Below the pieces are notes generated by a model. It was not told the DNA's origin. It worked only from the letters and a program-made list of their open reading frames with translations, and did not search any database. A program made the position numbers and the translations under genes. DNA of 41,156 bases, from contig CALWHJ010000014.1 of the NCBI GenBank assembly GCA_944380355.1, positions 1-41,156 of the forward strand, given 5' to 3'. Below are positions 8,728-15,444 of the stretch, one piece after another (position 1 is the stretch's first letter; each line of letters begins with the position of its first letter). The stretch comes from an uncultured Christensenellaceae bacterium (GTDB lineage: Bacteria; Bacillota; Clostridia; Christensenellales; UBA3700).

Positions 8728-9672
8728 TCATATTATTTGCGTTGTAAGCGTCTGACCCGATATTGCGGATTGATACATCATCCAGTATCCCCTGCCGCCC
8801 TTCTCGAGCTCCAGCCATTGACGGCATTCGTTGGAATTGTCAGGCGGATTTGAGGAATCTTTGTCGGGCACGCCGTAGCAAATTAAGTTGGGATTTCCAT
8901 CGCTGTATATAAGCCCTACCACGTAATAATTGCTATCGTCGACGGGGACTCTTGCCCATTTGCTGTCAGGCACGAGATTGATAAGCTCTTCGTCTTTTTC
9001 ATACTTATCGAAAAGCTCTTGCATACTCGCTTCTATCTGTTTAAAAAACGGTTCTTCGATTTTTACCTTCGCGCTCTTTTTCGTCTCTTTGGACACAGTG
9101 GGTTTTGTCTGGGATTTTTGCTCTTCTGCATCAGCGGTTTTTTCTTCTATACGTACGTCAGAATGATTATCGCTGTCGTTATCGATTTCAACTATTTTGG
9201 ATTTTTCTTCTTGCTCGGCGTGCGCTTGCGCTTGCTCAGTTTGATTATTCTTATTGACGCTTACTGCTTCTTCGTCTGAATTATCGACCTGTCTTGAATC
9301 TTCCTTAGTCTGCGACCTAACGGCTTCTGTTTGTGCGTTAGCGTAGTATTGATAAAGCAAAGGAGAGAGCACGGAAGCGGAAAATCTTCCGGTATTGCTT
9401 CCCATACAGACAATCGCGCCCTGTCTGGCAACAGCCACGTATATAGGTTTGGTCAAATCGTAAAACGCGCCGAATTTCATTGCGCCGTCACTGAGCGTGC
9501 CGCAATACATTACGTCTTCGCCGCATTTAATGCAAACTTCCGCTTTGTCTTTTATGCCCAGCACTCTGACAAAACAACTCGTGCGACCTGCAAAATTTTC
9601 AAACTTTACTATTCCCGATACGCCGCTTCCCTCGTATTCGGTGAGAATAATTATCTTTTTGAGAATTACCAT
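8728..9672 (-). CDS. uncharacterised two-domain protein with acidic linker
   Basis: I do not recognise a named family. The 314 residues divide into an N-terminal compact domain (about 1-105, starting VILKKIIILTEYEG), a low-complexity linker of roughly 100 residues rich in Glu, Gln, Ser, Asn and Lys, and a C-terminal domain. The C-terminal domain contains NYYVVGLIYSDGNPNLICYG and the closing GRGYWMMYQSA segment. I recall similar C-terminal segments in hypothetical Clostridia proteins; that is memory, not a search. No signal peptide or membrane helix is visible, so a cytoplasmic location is likely. The ATG at 9672 is preferred over one six codons upstream because GGAGGT lies seven bases before it. 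It is monocistronic with its own terminator. Confidence 0.75.
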   Translation of the reverse strand: MVILKKIIILTEYEGSGVSGIVKFENFAGRTSCFVRVLGIKDKAEVCIKCGEDVMYCGTLSDGAMKFGAFYDLTKPIYVAVARQGAIVCMGSNTGRFSASVLSPLLYQYYANAQTEAVRSQTKEDSRQVDNSDEEAVSVNKNNQTEQAQAHAEQEEKSKIVEIDNDSDNHSDVRIEEKTADAEEQKSQTKPTVSKETKKSAKVKIEEPFFKQIEASMQELFDKYEKDEELINLVPDSKWARVPVDDSNYYVVGLIYSDGNPNLICYGVPDKDSSNPPDNSNECRQWLELEKGGRGYWMMYQSAISGQTLTTQII

Positions 9673-9784
9673 AATTCCACCTCCGTACACGATAATGTAT
9701 GCTCGCTTACCTCAGGCTATGACTGTAATTTTATCAAAATGCAGAACAAGCTTTTTTCGCGCAACTTTTTTCGCGCAAATAAAA

Positions 9785-9804
9785 AATGCGACTTGCGCCG
9801 CATT
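9785..9804 (-). terminator. terminator after the metG-rsmA operon
   Basis: On the minus strand AATGCG and CGCATT pair and are followed by a T run. It lies about 160 nt beyond the rsmA stop codon, past the palindrome at 9871-9911. Confidence 0.65.
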
Positions 9805-9870
9805 GCTTGTATTGTATCAGTCTTTAAATCAAAATAAACTATAATATATATTTCCTTATATTTTTTATCA

Positions 9871-9911
9871 TTATATATACAATTTAAATCTCGGGTAAAT
9901 TGTATATATAA
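9871..9911. repeat. 41-nt perfect palindrome, copy 2
   Basis: Arms TTATATATACAATTTA and TAAATTGTATATATAA pair perfectly around the 9-nt loop AATCTCGGG. Compared with copies 1 and 3, one arm base changes and the opposite arm changes to match, so pairing is preserved. It lies between the rsmA stop and the operon terminator. Confidence 0.95.
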
Positions 9912-9962
9912 GCTTTTGTATGCGCAAGCGCGTTCGCACACGCGCTGAGCGCAATCTGCTTT

Positions 9963-10796
9963 TTATACCGTTCCCAGCGCGTCGTTCAATGCGACGTAAT
10001 CGTCTACGGTGAGAGCTTCTCCCCTTATTCTCGTATCCATACCGAGTTTAGAGAGTGCGCTTTCCGTCTTGTCCTTAGGTATGCCCATAGCGGAAGACAG
10101 ATTGTTGACGAGAGTTTTTCTTCTCATCGAAAATGCCGATTTAATAAGTTTTTTCACAGCCTTTTTGTCTACGCCCGCATAGGTATCGTCAAGGTCAATT
10201 CTCACTACCGCGCTGTCTACGTTGGGTTGAGGCGTAAACATATACCTGGGTACTTCTCTGGTTATTTTCGCCTTACCTTCCAACGCGATAGATAAAGTGA
10301 TTACGCCGTAATCTCCGCAATCGGCTTTGGACGTAAGTCTTTCTGCGACTTCCTTTTGCACCATTACGCTTAGGCTTCGAGGTTTGTTTTCACGCTCGAG
10401 AAAACGCATTATGATAGGCGTGGTGATATAGTAAGGAAGATTTGCCACAACCTTGTAACTTCCCTTGCCTATTATCCCGTCAAGCTCCTCGTCGGACACT
10501 TTCATTACGTCCTTGAAGATAACTTCTACCTTGTCGTCAAGTCCCTTTAACGTTTCGGAAAGCACGGGTATGAGATTTCTGTCTATTTCAAAAGCATACA
10601 CTTTGCCGGCTTTTTCTGCAATCGCCCGCGTCAGCGTACCCGCTCCGGCACCTATTTCCAATACGGTATCGTCTTCGCTCACACCGGCATCTGCCACCAT
10701 AGCCTGCAAGAGATTTGAGTCCGTAATGAAGTTTTGCCCGAACTGCTTATTGAATCTGAAGTTATTATCTCTGAGTACCTTGCTTATATCGCCCAT
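9963..10796 (-). CDS. rsmA: 16S rRNA dimethyladenosine transferase RsmA (KsgA)
   Basis: Dimethylates two adjacent adenines in the 3' terminal helix of 16S rRNA during small-subunit maturation, using S-adenosylmethionine. The 277-residue protein shows the FGQNFITD opening, the SAM-binding VLEIGAGAGTLT, an acidic ribose-binding AFEIDR, and the catalytic NLPYYIT motif. The ATG at 10796 is preferred over a longer frame; an AGGGAG site precedes it, and it lies just after the stop of the radical SAM gene. It is the last gene of metG-tatD-radical SAM-rsmA. In many Bacillota rnmV (RNase M5) sits between tatD and ksgA; here that position is taken by the radical SAM gene. Confidence 0.95.
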   Translation of the reverse strand: MGDISKVLRDNNFRFNKQFGQNFITDSNLLQAMVADAGVSEDDTVLEIGAGAGTLTRAIAEKAGKVYAFEIDRNLIPVLSETLKGLDDKVEVIFKDVMKVSDEELDGIIGKGSYKVVANLPYYITTPIIMRFLERENKPRSLSVMVQKEVAERLTSKADCGDYGVITLSIALEGKAKITREVPRYMFTPQPNVDSAVVRIDLDDTYAGVDKKAVKKLIKSAFSMRRKTLVNNLSSAMGIPKDKTESALSKLGMDTRIRGEALTVDDYVALNDALGTV

Positions 10797-10797
10797 C

Positions 10798-11394
10798 TCA
10801 CAAAAGCTCCCTGACCCTGAGTTTTGCACCTATTTTCTCTGCTATCTTTCTCGCTTTTGCGATTTCTTCTTCACCTACGCAATCAACTATACTCAGCACT
10901 ACGTTGCCACCGTGCTCCACGCATTTTTTAGCAAAATCGAGCATAATGTCAAACGCTCTCAGACCGTATTGCGAATGGCAAATCTTGTCGTATTTTTCCG
11001 CGTCCGTAGCATTGAGAGATACGTTGATGGTGTCGATACATTTGACTATTCTCTCGGTAATGTCTTCACCGAGAATTTCGTTGGCCTGACCGTTGGTGTT
11101 TATTCTCGTCCTTGCGCCTTTGGAATGAATATACTCGCTGATTTTCTCTATCGCGTCAAATCTGTAAGTAGGCTCACCGAAACCGCAGAATACGATTTCG
11201 CGATAGTCCGCGAGATTGTAGCACTTGTCGAGTATGTCAATTACTTCTTGCGCCGTAGGCTCGTGTCCTATCCACAAATCTCCGTATACGGGCTTATCGT
11301 AATAGCGCACGCAAAATTCACAGCGGTTGCTGCATCTGTTGGTGAGATTTATATAAAGATTATCGTCTACCTTATATACGTAAGTATTTTGCAT
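10798..11394 (-). CDS. TatD-associated radical SAM protein
   Basis: Iron-sulfur enzyme family member of 198 residues. The radical SAM cluster motif CSNRCEFC (CxxxCxxC) lies near residue 20, followed by a glycine-rich CGFGEPT motif for SAM binding. At this length and position, directly after tatD, it fits the 'TatD family-associated radical SAM protein' family that I know as TIGR04038. Its reaction is not known to me. It lacks the extra C-terminal cysteine cluster (SPASM) of peptide-modifying enzymes. A GAGG site precedes the ATG, ten bases after the tatD stop. The fixed neighbourhood suggests a role in nucleic acid or translation quality control (inference). Confidence 0.85.
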   Translation of the reverse strand: MQNTYVYKVDDNLYINLTNRCSNRCEFCVRYYDKPVYGDLWIGHEPTAQEVIDILDKCYNLADYREIVFCGFGEPTYRFDAIEKISEYIHSKGARTRINTNGQANEILGEDITERIVKCIDTINVSLNATDAEKYDKICHSQYGLRAFDIMLDFAKKCVEHGGNVVLSIVDCVGEEEIAKARKIAEKIGAKLRVRELL

Positions 11395-11403
11395 AATGAC
11401 CTC

Positions 11404-12177
11404 TTATTTGCCGTATTTGAAAAACAGTCTTTGAGTATTCTGATAAGTCAAATCGGCTATAACCTTTGCATCGGTTTGTTTTATTTCGGCTATTTTATTG
11501 ACTACGAGATTGACGTATTTAGGCTCGTTTGGCTGACCTCTGAAGGGTACGGGAGTCATATAAGGGCAATCCGTTTCTACCAAAAGTCTGTCATCGGGTA
11601 CGACTTTTATAACGTCGTCCTTTTTTGCGTTTTTGAAAGTTATCGCGCCGCCGAAAGCAAAATAACAATCATATCTCAAAAACTCTCTTACCATTTCCGC
11701 GCTCGACGAATAACAGTGCATCAATACGCCGTGATTTAATTTATCCCTGTGCGCCGCAAGTATATCCAAAGCGTCTTTGTAGGCGTCGCGGATATGCAAT
11801 ACCGCGGGAAGTCCCGTTTCGTAAGCTAAGCAAATCTGTCTTGCAAAAACGTCCTTTTGAGTTTCGCGAGGGGACAAATCGTAATAATAGTCAAGACCTA
11901 TCTCCCCTATCGCAATAACTTTTTTATCTTGCGCTGCTCTTTTGTAAAAGCTTTCCGATTCGTCATCGTAACTCTTCGCATCGTGAGGATGAGTACCTAC
12001 TACCGCCCAGACTTGAGAGTATTTCCTGCTCAATTCGAGTGCGTCTTTGGAGCTTTGCAAATCCCAGCCCACTTCGAATACGCTTTCTATGCCGTTAGCC
12101 GACAAAGAGGAGATAATCTCCTCCTGTCTGTCCTTAAGTCGCGCGTCCGATAAATGGCAATGACTGTCGATAATCAT
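11404..12177 (-). CDS. tatD: TatD family metal-dependent DNase
   Basis: Cytoplasmic metallo-hydrolase (TIM barrel, 257 residues), the Bacillota YabD type, with 3'-5' exonuclease activity reported for family members. Metal ligands are visible: HCH at residues 6-8 (DSHCHLSD), the bridging glutamate in AIGEIGLDYYYD, histidines in VLHIRD and LMHCYS, and the late aspartate in LVETDCPYMTP. Its ATG overlaps the metG stop codon in an ATGA arrangement, so translation is probably coupled. The metG-tatD pairing is conserved in Bacillota. Confidence 0.92.
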   Translation of the reverse strand: MIIDSHCHLSDARLKDRQEEIISSLSANGIESVFEVGWDLQSSKDALELSRKYSQVWAVVGTHPHDAKSYDDESESFYKRAAQDKKVIAIGEIGLDYYYDLSPRETQKDVFARQICLAYETGLPAVLHIRDAYKDALDILAAHRDKLNHGVLMHCYSSSAEMVREFLRYDCYFAFGGAITFKNAKKDDVIKVVPDDRLLVETDCPYMTPVPFRGQPNEPKYVNLVVNKIAEIKQTDAKVIADLTYQNTQRLFFKYGK

Positions 12178-14141
12178 CTTACTTCGCTGCCTGCGCCTAT
12201 TTCTTTCTCGGGCGTAACTAATGCGAGATTGCCGTTTTCGTCGCTTGCACAGAGTACCATACCCTGCGACTCTATACCTCTCAATTTAACAGGCTTGAGA
12301 TTGGTAACTACGATTACTTGCTTGCCTACCATCTCTTCGGGAGTGTAATATTTTGCGATACCGCTGACTATCGTGCGGGGTGCGCCCTCTCCCAAATCTA
12401 TCTTGCTGCAAAGAAGTTTGTCTGCCTTCTCTACCTTCTGACACTCTACTACCTTGCCTACCTTAAGCTGAATTTTGGCAAAGTCGTCTATGGTTATTTC
12501 GCTGATGTCTGCCACGTTTTCTTTCTCCTCTTTCTTCTCGTTTTCTTTCTTGGCTTGCTTCTTTTGCTCTTCGAGAATATCGTCCATTACCTTGAGTTCC
12601 TTCTGTATGTCTATTCTCTCGAAAAGCTGCTCGCCCTTGTCTACCTTGTGGCCGTCTGTCTTTGCTCCGAACTTCTCTATAGATTTAAAGTCCTTGAGAT
12701 TGTCCTCGCTTATGCCGAGTTTCTTGAATATCTTAGCAGGCGTTTCGGTAAGGAAAGGCTGAAGTATTACTGCCACCATTCTTATGACTTCGCAAAGATT
12801 GTAAAGCACGGTTTTGAGTCTTTCTCTTCCCTCTTCGCTCTTAGCAAGTATCCAAGGCGTACATTCGTCTATATACTTGTTGGCTCTTTGAATTACCTTG
12901 AAGATTGTATCGAGCGCATCGGGCACGTACATCTTATCCATACTTGCGCTTACGCTTTCGTACATTGCGTTAGCCATAGCGATAAGCTCGTCGTCCACTG
13001 CCTCTTTTTTGTCAGGAGCGGGAATTATTCCGTCAAAATACTGCGCTACCATCGCCGTAACTCTCGACACGAGATTGCCGAGGTCGTTGGCAAGGTCGCT
13101 GTTGCGACGCTTGAGGAATATCTCGTTGGTAAAGTTGCCGTCCTGTCCGAAAGGCACTTCTCTGAGCATATAATACCTCAACGCGTCTACGCCGTATCTC
13201 TCGCAGAGTATGAAGGGGTCTACGATATTGCCTTTTGACTTGGACATCTTATCGTTGTTGAACATAAGCCAGCCGTGTCCGTACACTTTTTTAGGCAAAG
13301 GCAAATCGAGTGCCATAAGTATAGCGGGCCAGATTATAGAGTGGAAACGTATTATTTCCTTACCCATCATATGAATATCTGCCGGCCAGTATTTTTTAAA
13401 CTTACTGTCGTCGTCGCTTCCGTAACCCAAAGCCGTGATATAGTTGGTGAGCGCGTCAATCCATACGTAGATTACGTGCTTGGGGTCGAAAGGTACTTTT
13501 ATACCCCAGTCGAAAGACGTACGCGATACGCACAAATCCTGAAGTCCGGGCTTGATGAAGTTGTTGAGCATCTCGTTTTGTCTGGTCGTAGGCTGCAAAA
13601 ATTCCTTATCCTCTTCGATAAGCTTTTGTATTTTGTCCTGATATTTGCTGAGCTTGAAGAAATAACTTTCCTCTTTCATAAGCTCTACGGGTCTGCCACA
13701 GTCGGGACACTTGCCGTCTACAAGCTGAGTTTTAGTCCAGAATGCTTCGCAGGGAGTGCAGTACCAGCCCTCGTAGTTGCTCTTGTAGATATCTCCTTTC
13801 TCGTACAGCTTGGTAAAAATCTTCTGTACCGCCTGCATATGCTCTTCGTCGGTAGTACGGATAAACTTGTCATAAGAGATATCGAGAAGCTTCCACAGCT
13901 TTTTGAGTTCTCCCACAACGCCGTCGATATAGTCCTTTACAGGAGTATTTGCAGCCGCCGCAACTTTCTGTATCTTTTGACCGTGCTCGTCCGTACCCGT
14001 AAGATAGAATACGTCATAGCCCTGCATTCTCTTATATCTCGCAAGCGCGTCGCAGATTATCGTCGTATAGCACGTACCGATATGCCACTTTCCGCTGGGA
14101 TAATAGATAGGCGTAGTAATATAAAATTTCTTCTTTTCCAT
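12174..14141 (-). CDS. metG: methionyl-tRNA synthetase
   Basis: Charges tRNA-Met, including initiator tRNA. The 655-residue protein has the class I signature HIGT at residues 20-23 and KMSKS (FNNDKMSKSKGN). Between them is a four-cysteine zinc knuckle, CTPC...CPDC. A lysine/glutamate-rich linker near residue 520 leads to a C-terminal EMAPII/Trbp111-like tRNA-binding domain (FAKIQLKVGKV...GIESQGMVL), which dimerises the enzyme in Bacillota. GGAGG lies before the ATG, and a promoter lies about 30 nt upstream. It is the first gene of the operon with tatD, the radical SAM gene and rsmA. No T-box fits into its short leader. Confidence 0.97.
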   Translation of the reverse strand: MEKKKFYITTPIYYPSGKWHIGTCYTTIICDALARYKRMQGYDVFYLTGTDEHGQKIQKVAAAANTPVKDYIDGVVGELKKLWKLLDISYDKFIRTTDEEHMQAVQKIFTKLYEKGDIYKSNYEGWYCTPCEAFWTKTQLVDGKCPDCGRPVELMKEESYFFKLSKYQDKIQKLIEEDKEFLQPTTRQNEMLNNFIKPGLQDLCVSRTSFDWGIKVPFDPKHVIYVWIDALTNYITALGYGSDDDSKFKKYWPADIHMMGKEIIRFHSIIWPAILMALDLPLPKKVYGHGWLMFNNDKMSKSKGNIVDPFILCERYGVDALRYYMLREVPFGQDGNFTNEIFLKRRNSDLANDLGNLVSRVTAMVAQYFDGIIPAPDKKEAVDDELIAMANAMYESVSASMDKMYVPDALDTIFKVIQRANKYIDECTPWILAKSEEGRERLKTVLYNLCEVIRMVAVILQPFLTETPAKIFKKLGISEDNLKDFKSIEKFGAKTDGHKVDKGEQLFERIDIQKELKVMDDILEEQKKQAKKENEKKEEKENVADISEITIDDFAKIQLKVGKVVECQKVEKADKLLCSKIDLGEGAPRTIVSGIAKYYTPEEMVGKQVIVVTNLKPVKLRGIESQGMVLCASDENGNLALVTPEKEIGAGSEVR

Positions 14142-14176
14142 ATAGTCCTCCGATTGAGGGATAAATTTTCTTATAT

Positions 14177-14205
14177 ATTATACTCTAATGCGCAAAAAAA
14201 GTAAA
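14177..14205 (-). promoter_or_regulatory. metG operon promoter
   Basis: Minus-strand TTTACT and TATAAT with a 17-nt spacer, about 35 nt upstream of the metG ATG. A perfect 41-nt palindrome (14284-14324) lies about 80 nt further upstream. Confidence 0.6.
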
Positions 14206-14283
14206 ACGTATTTGTGTATTTGTAAATTAAATTGCGTCGCCCGATAATCTCGAAAGACGGACGGAAAAAATCCGTTTGTTTTC

Positions 14284-14324
14284 TAATTTATACAATTTAA
14301 GCCTTATGTAAATTGTATAAATCA
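14284..14324. repeat. 41-nt perfect palindrome, copy 3
   Basis: The arms match copy 1 (TAATTTATACAATTTA) apart from a single terminal base on the right, and the loop AGCCTTATG is the exact reverse complement of the copy 1 loop. This copy is therefore the copy 1 element in the opposite orientation. Confidence 0.95.
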
Positions 14325-14360
14325 ATAGGCGACCTTATAGGCGACCGCATATATCGGCAC

Positions 14361-14453
14361 ATATTTGCGATTTTGCGCAAGCAGTTACGCTCGGTCACGT
14401 ACGTCTAGTACGCTCCGCTCGCGAACTCTCTTCAAAATCGCAACTCTGCACCA
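14361..14453 (+). repeat. inverted repeat, left arm
   Basis: This 93-nt segment is the reverse complement of 14784-14875 with about three differences by eye: two substitutions and one single-base gap. Each arm contains a smaller palindrome built around GTACG and GTACGT. Confidence 0.9.
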
Positions 14454-14488
14454 ATCTCTGCGGTCGCACAGAGTTAGTGATTTAGCGA

Positions 14489-14563
14489 GCGCCTTTTCCT
14501 TTTGTCTGCGGTACGCCCGCGGCAGTTACGTACGGCTAGTACGCGCCTTTGCGGTCGACCTGG
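14489..14563 (-). repeat. degenerate repeat module, inverse of 750-825
   Basis: Read on the minus strand it follows the order of 750-825: a gaccg...gcgtact part, a cgtacgt(g/a)actg part, then a gcaga.aaaaggaaaaggcgc end. Divergence is higher than between the other copies. Confidence 0.7.
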
Positions 14564-14637
14564 AAAAAGAAAAAATCGCGCTCTTCTTCAAGGTCGCACG
14601 ATGCTGTGTTTTTATTATTTATTTCAGATTGAGAACA

Positions 14638-14758
14638 GTACCGACAAAGGGTTATATTTGCTTCAGCTAATATATACCTTTTCGTCTGGTCGGTATAGAG
14701 CGAACCCGACATTTTACTTTACGCTTTCGATACCTCGTAAGCGTAGGTATTTTGTCGT
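14638..14758 (-). repeat. hairpin repeat unit, copy 3 (inverted)
   Basis: Reverse complement of the unit at 129-248, with the same inner stem tip as copy 2 and a few substitutions. It lies between the two arms of the larger inverted repeat. Confidence 0.88.
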
Positions 14759-14783
14759 GGTGAGCGAACGAGAGCGCGGAGAG

Positions 14784-14875
14784 TGGTGCAGAGTTGCGAT
14801 TTTGAAGAGAGTTCGCGAGGGAGCGTACTAGACGTACGTGACCGAGCGTAACTGCTCGCGCAAAATAGCAAATAT
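14784..14875 (-). repeat. inverted repeat, right arm
   Basis: Reverse-complement partner of 14361-14453, about 330 nt away. The pair brackets a central segment carrying two other repeat modules. No transposase is present, and no target-site duplication was identified. Confidence 0.9.
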
Positions 14876-14900
14876 ATTTCGCTCTCTTACCTACTCTGTG

Positions 14901-14960
14901 CGAGCGCGGAGAGTGGTGTGATTTTGTGAATTTTAAGAGAGTTCGCGAGCGGAGCGTACT
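14901..14960 (+). repeat. 60-nt shared block
   Basis: Identical to the last 60 bases of the window (41097-41156) except for one T/C difference, and present in inverse orientation at 273-332. It begins with the CGAGCGCGGAGAGTGGT half of a small hairpin and ends with TTCGCGAGCGGAGCGTACT. Confidence 0.92.
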
Positions 14961-15026
14961 AAGCGTACGTGACCGAGCGTAACTGCTCGCAAAAATTCGC
15001 AAAGGCGCGCCGCTATACGCGCTCGC

Positions 15027-15413
15027 CTATTTAAAATCGAAAGAATCAGGATACAACTCCTTAATATTCGTCTCTACTACTTCCCCTTTATTATTGCTGA
15101 CGTAGATTATCAAATCGTTGCAAAATTCTTTGATAAACTGTCTGACGATACCGCAAGGATAAGGCATACTCTCTCCCGAGCCTACGATTGCCATAGCCAT
15201 AAAACCTTTTTCGCTGCCCGCGATAGCAGTACCCATAGCAACCTGCTCTGCGCAAATCGTCGCGCCGTAGCTTACGTTTTCGATATTGCAACCTACATAG
15301 ATTTTGCCGCTTTCGCCCATTACCGCACAGCCTATCTTATATCCCGAGTAGGGAGCGTGAGCGTTGTTCATAACCAAAAGCGCGTTTTCAAGCAATCTTT
15401 GTTTCTGCATCAT
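15027..15413 (-). CDS. cdd: cytidine deaminase-like protein
   Basis: Homotetrameric-type cytidine deaminase (about 128 residues), expected to convert cytidine and deoxycytidine to uridine and deoxyuridine in pyrimidine salvage. The core is clear: YSGYKIGCAV, then NIENVSYGATICAEQ with the zinc cysteine and catalytic glutamate, then the second zinc region. That region reads PCGIVRQ, whereas family members have PCGxCRQ, so the third zinc ligand is Val (codon GTC). Another cysteine follows nine residues later (KEFC). Activity is therefore uncertain. The ATG at 15413 (an ATG-ATG pair) is preferred with GGAG upstream; a longer frame would overlap the upstream gene. It probably forms an operon with the alpha-CTD/WG gene. 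No terminator is visible before the repeat island. Confidence 0.85.
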   Translation of the reverse strand: MMQKQRLLENALLVMNNAHAPYSGYKIGCAVMGESGKIYVGCNIENVSYGATICAEQVAMGTAIAGSEKGFMAMAIVGSGESMPYPCGIVRQFIKEFCNDLIIYVSNNKGEVVETNIKELYPDSFDFK

Positions 15414-15444
15414 AATAGTCTTTCTCCGTCCTAATATCTTAAAT

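Larger units (their letters stand above)
14206..15026. repeat. central intergenic repeat island (no gene)
   Basis: There is no credible gene between the metG promoter and cdd. The stretch contains the palindrome 14284-14324, a ~93-nt inverted repeat pair (14361-14453 and 14784-14875), a degenerate module inverted relative to 750-825 (14489-14563), an inverted copy of the left-edge hairpin unit (14638-14758), and a block at 14901-14960 shared with the window's right end. The repeats run up to the cdd stop codon. Confidence 0.85.

Noticed and set aside
10465..11739. A 424-codon plus-strand frame across rsmA, the radical SAM gene and tatD
   Set aside because: It crosses three conserved minus-strand genes and shows no protein-like features of its own.
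14361..14875. Insertion sequence
   Set aside because: Inverted repeats are present, but no transposase frame lies between them; I kept it as a repeat structure only.
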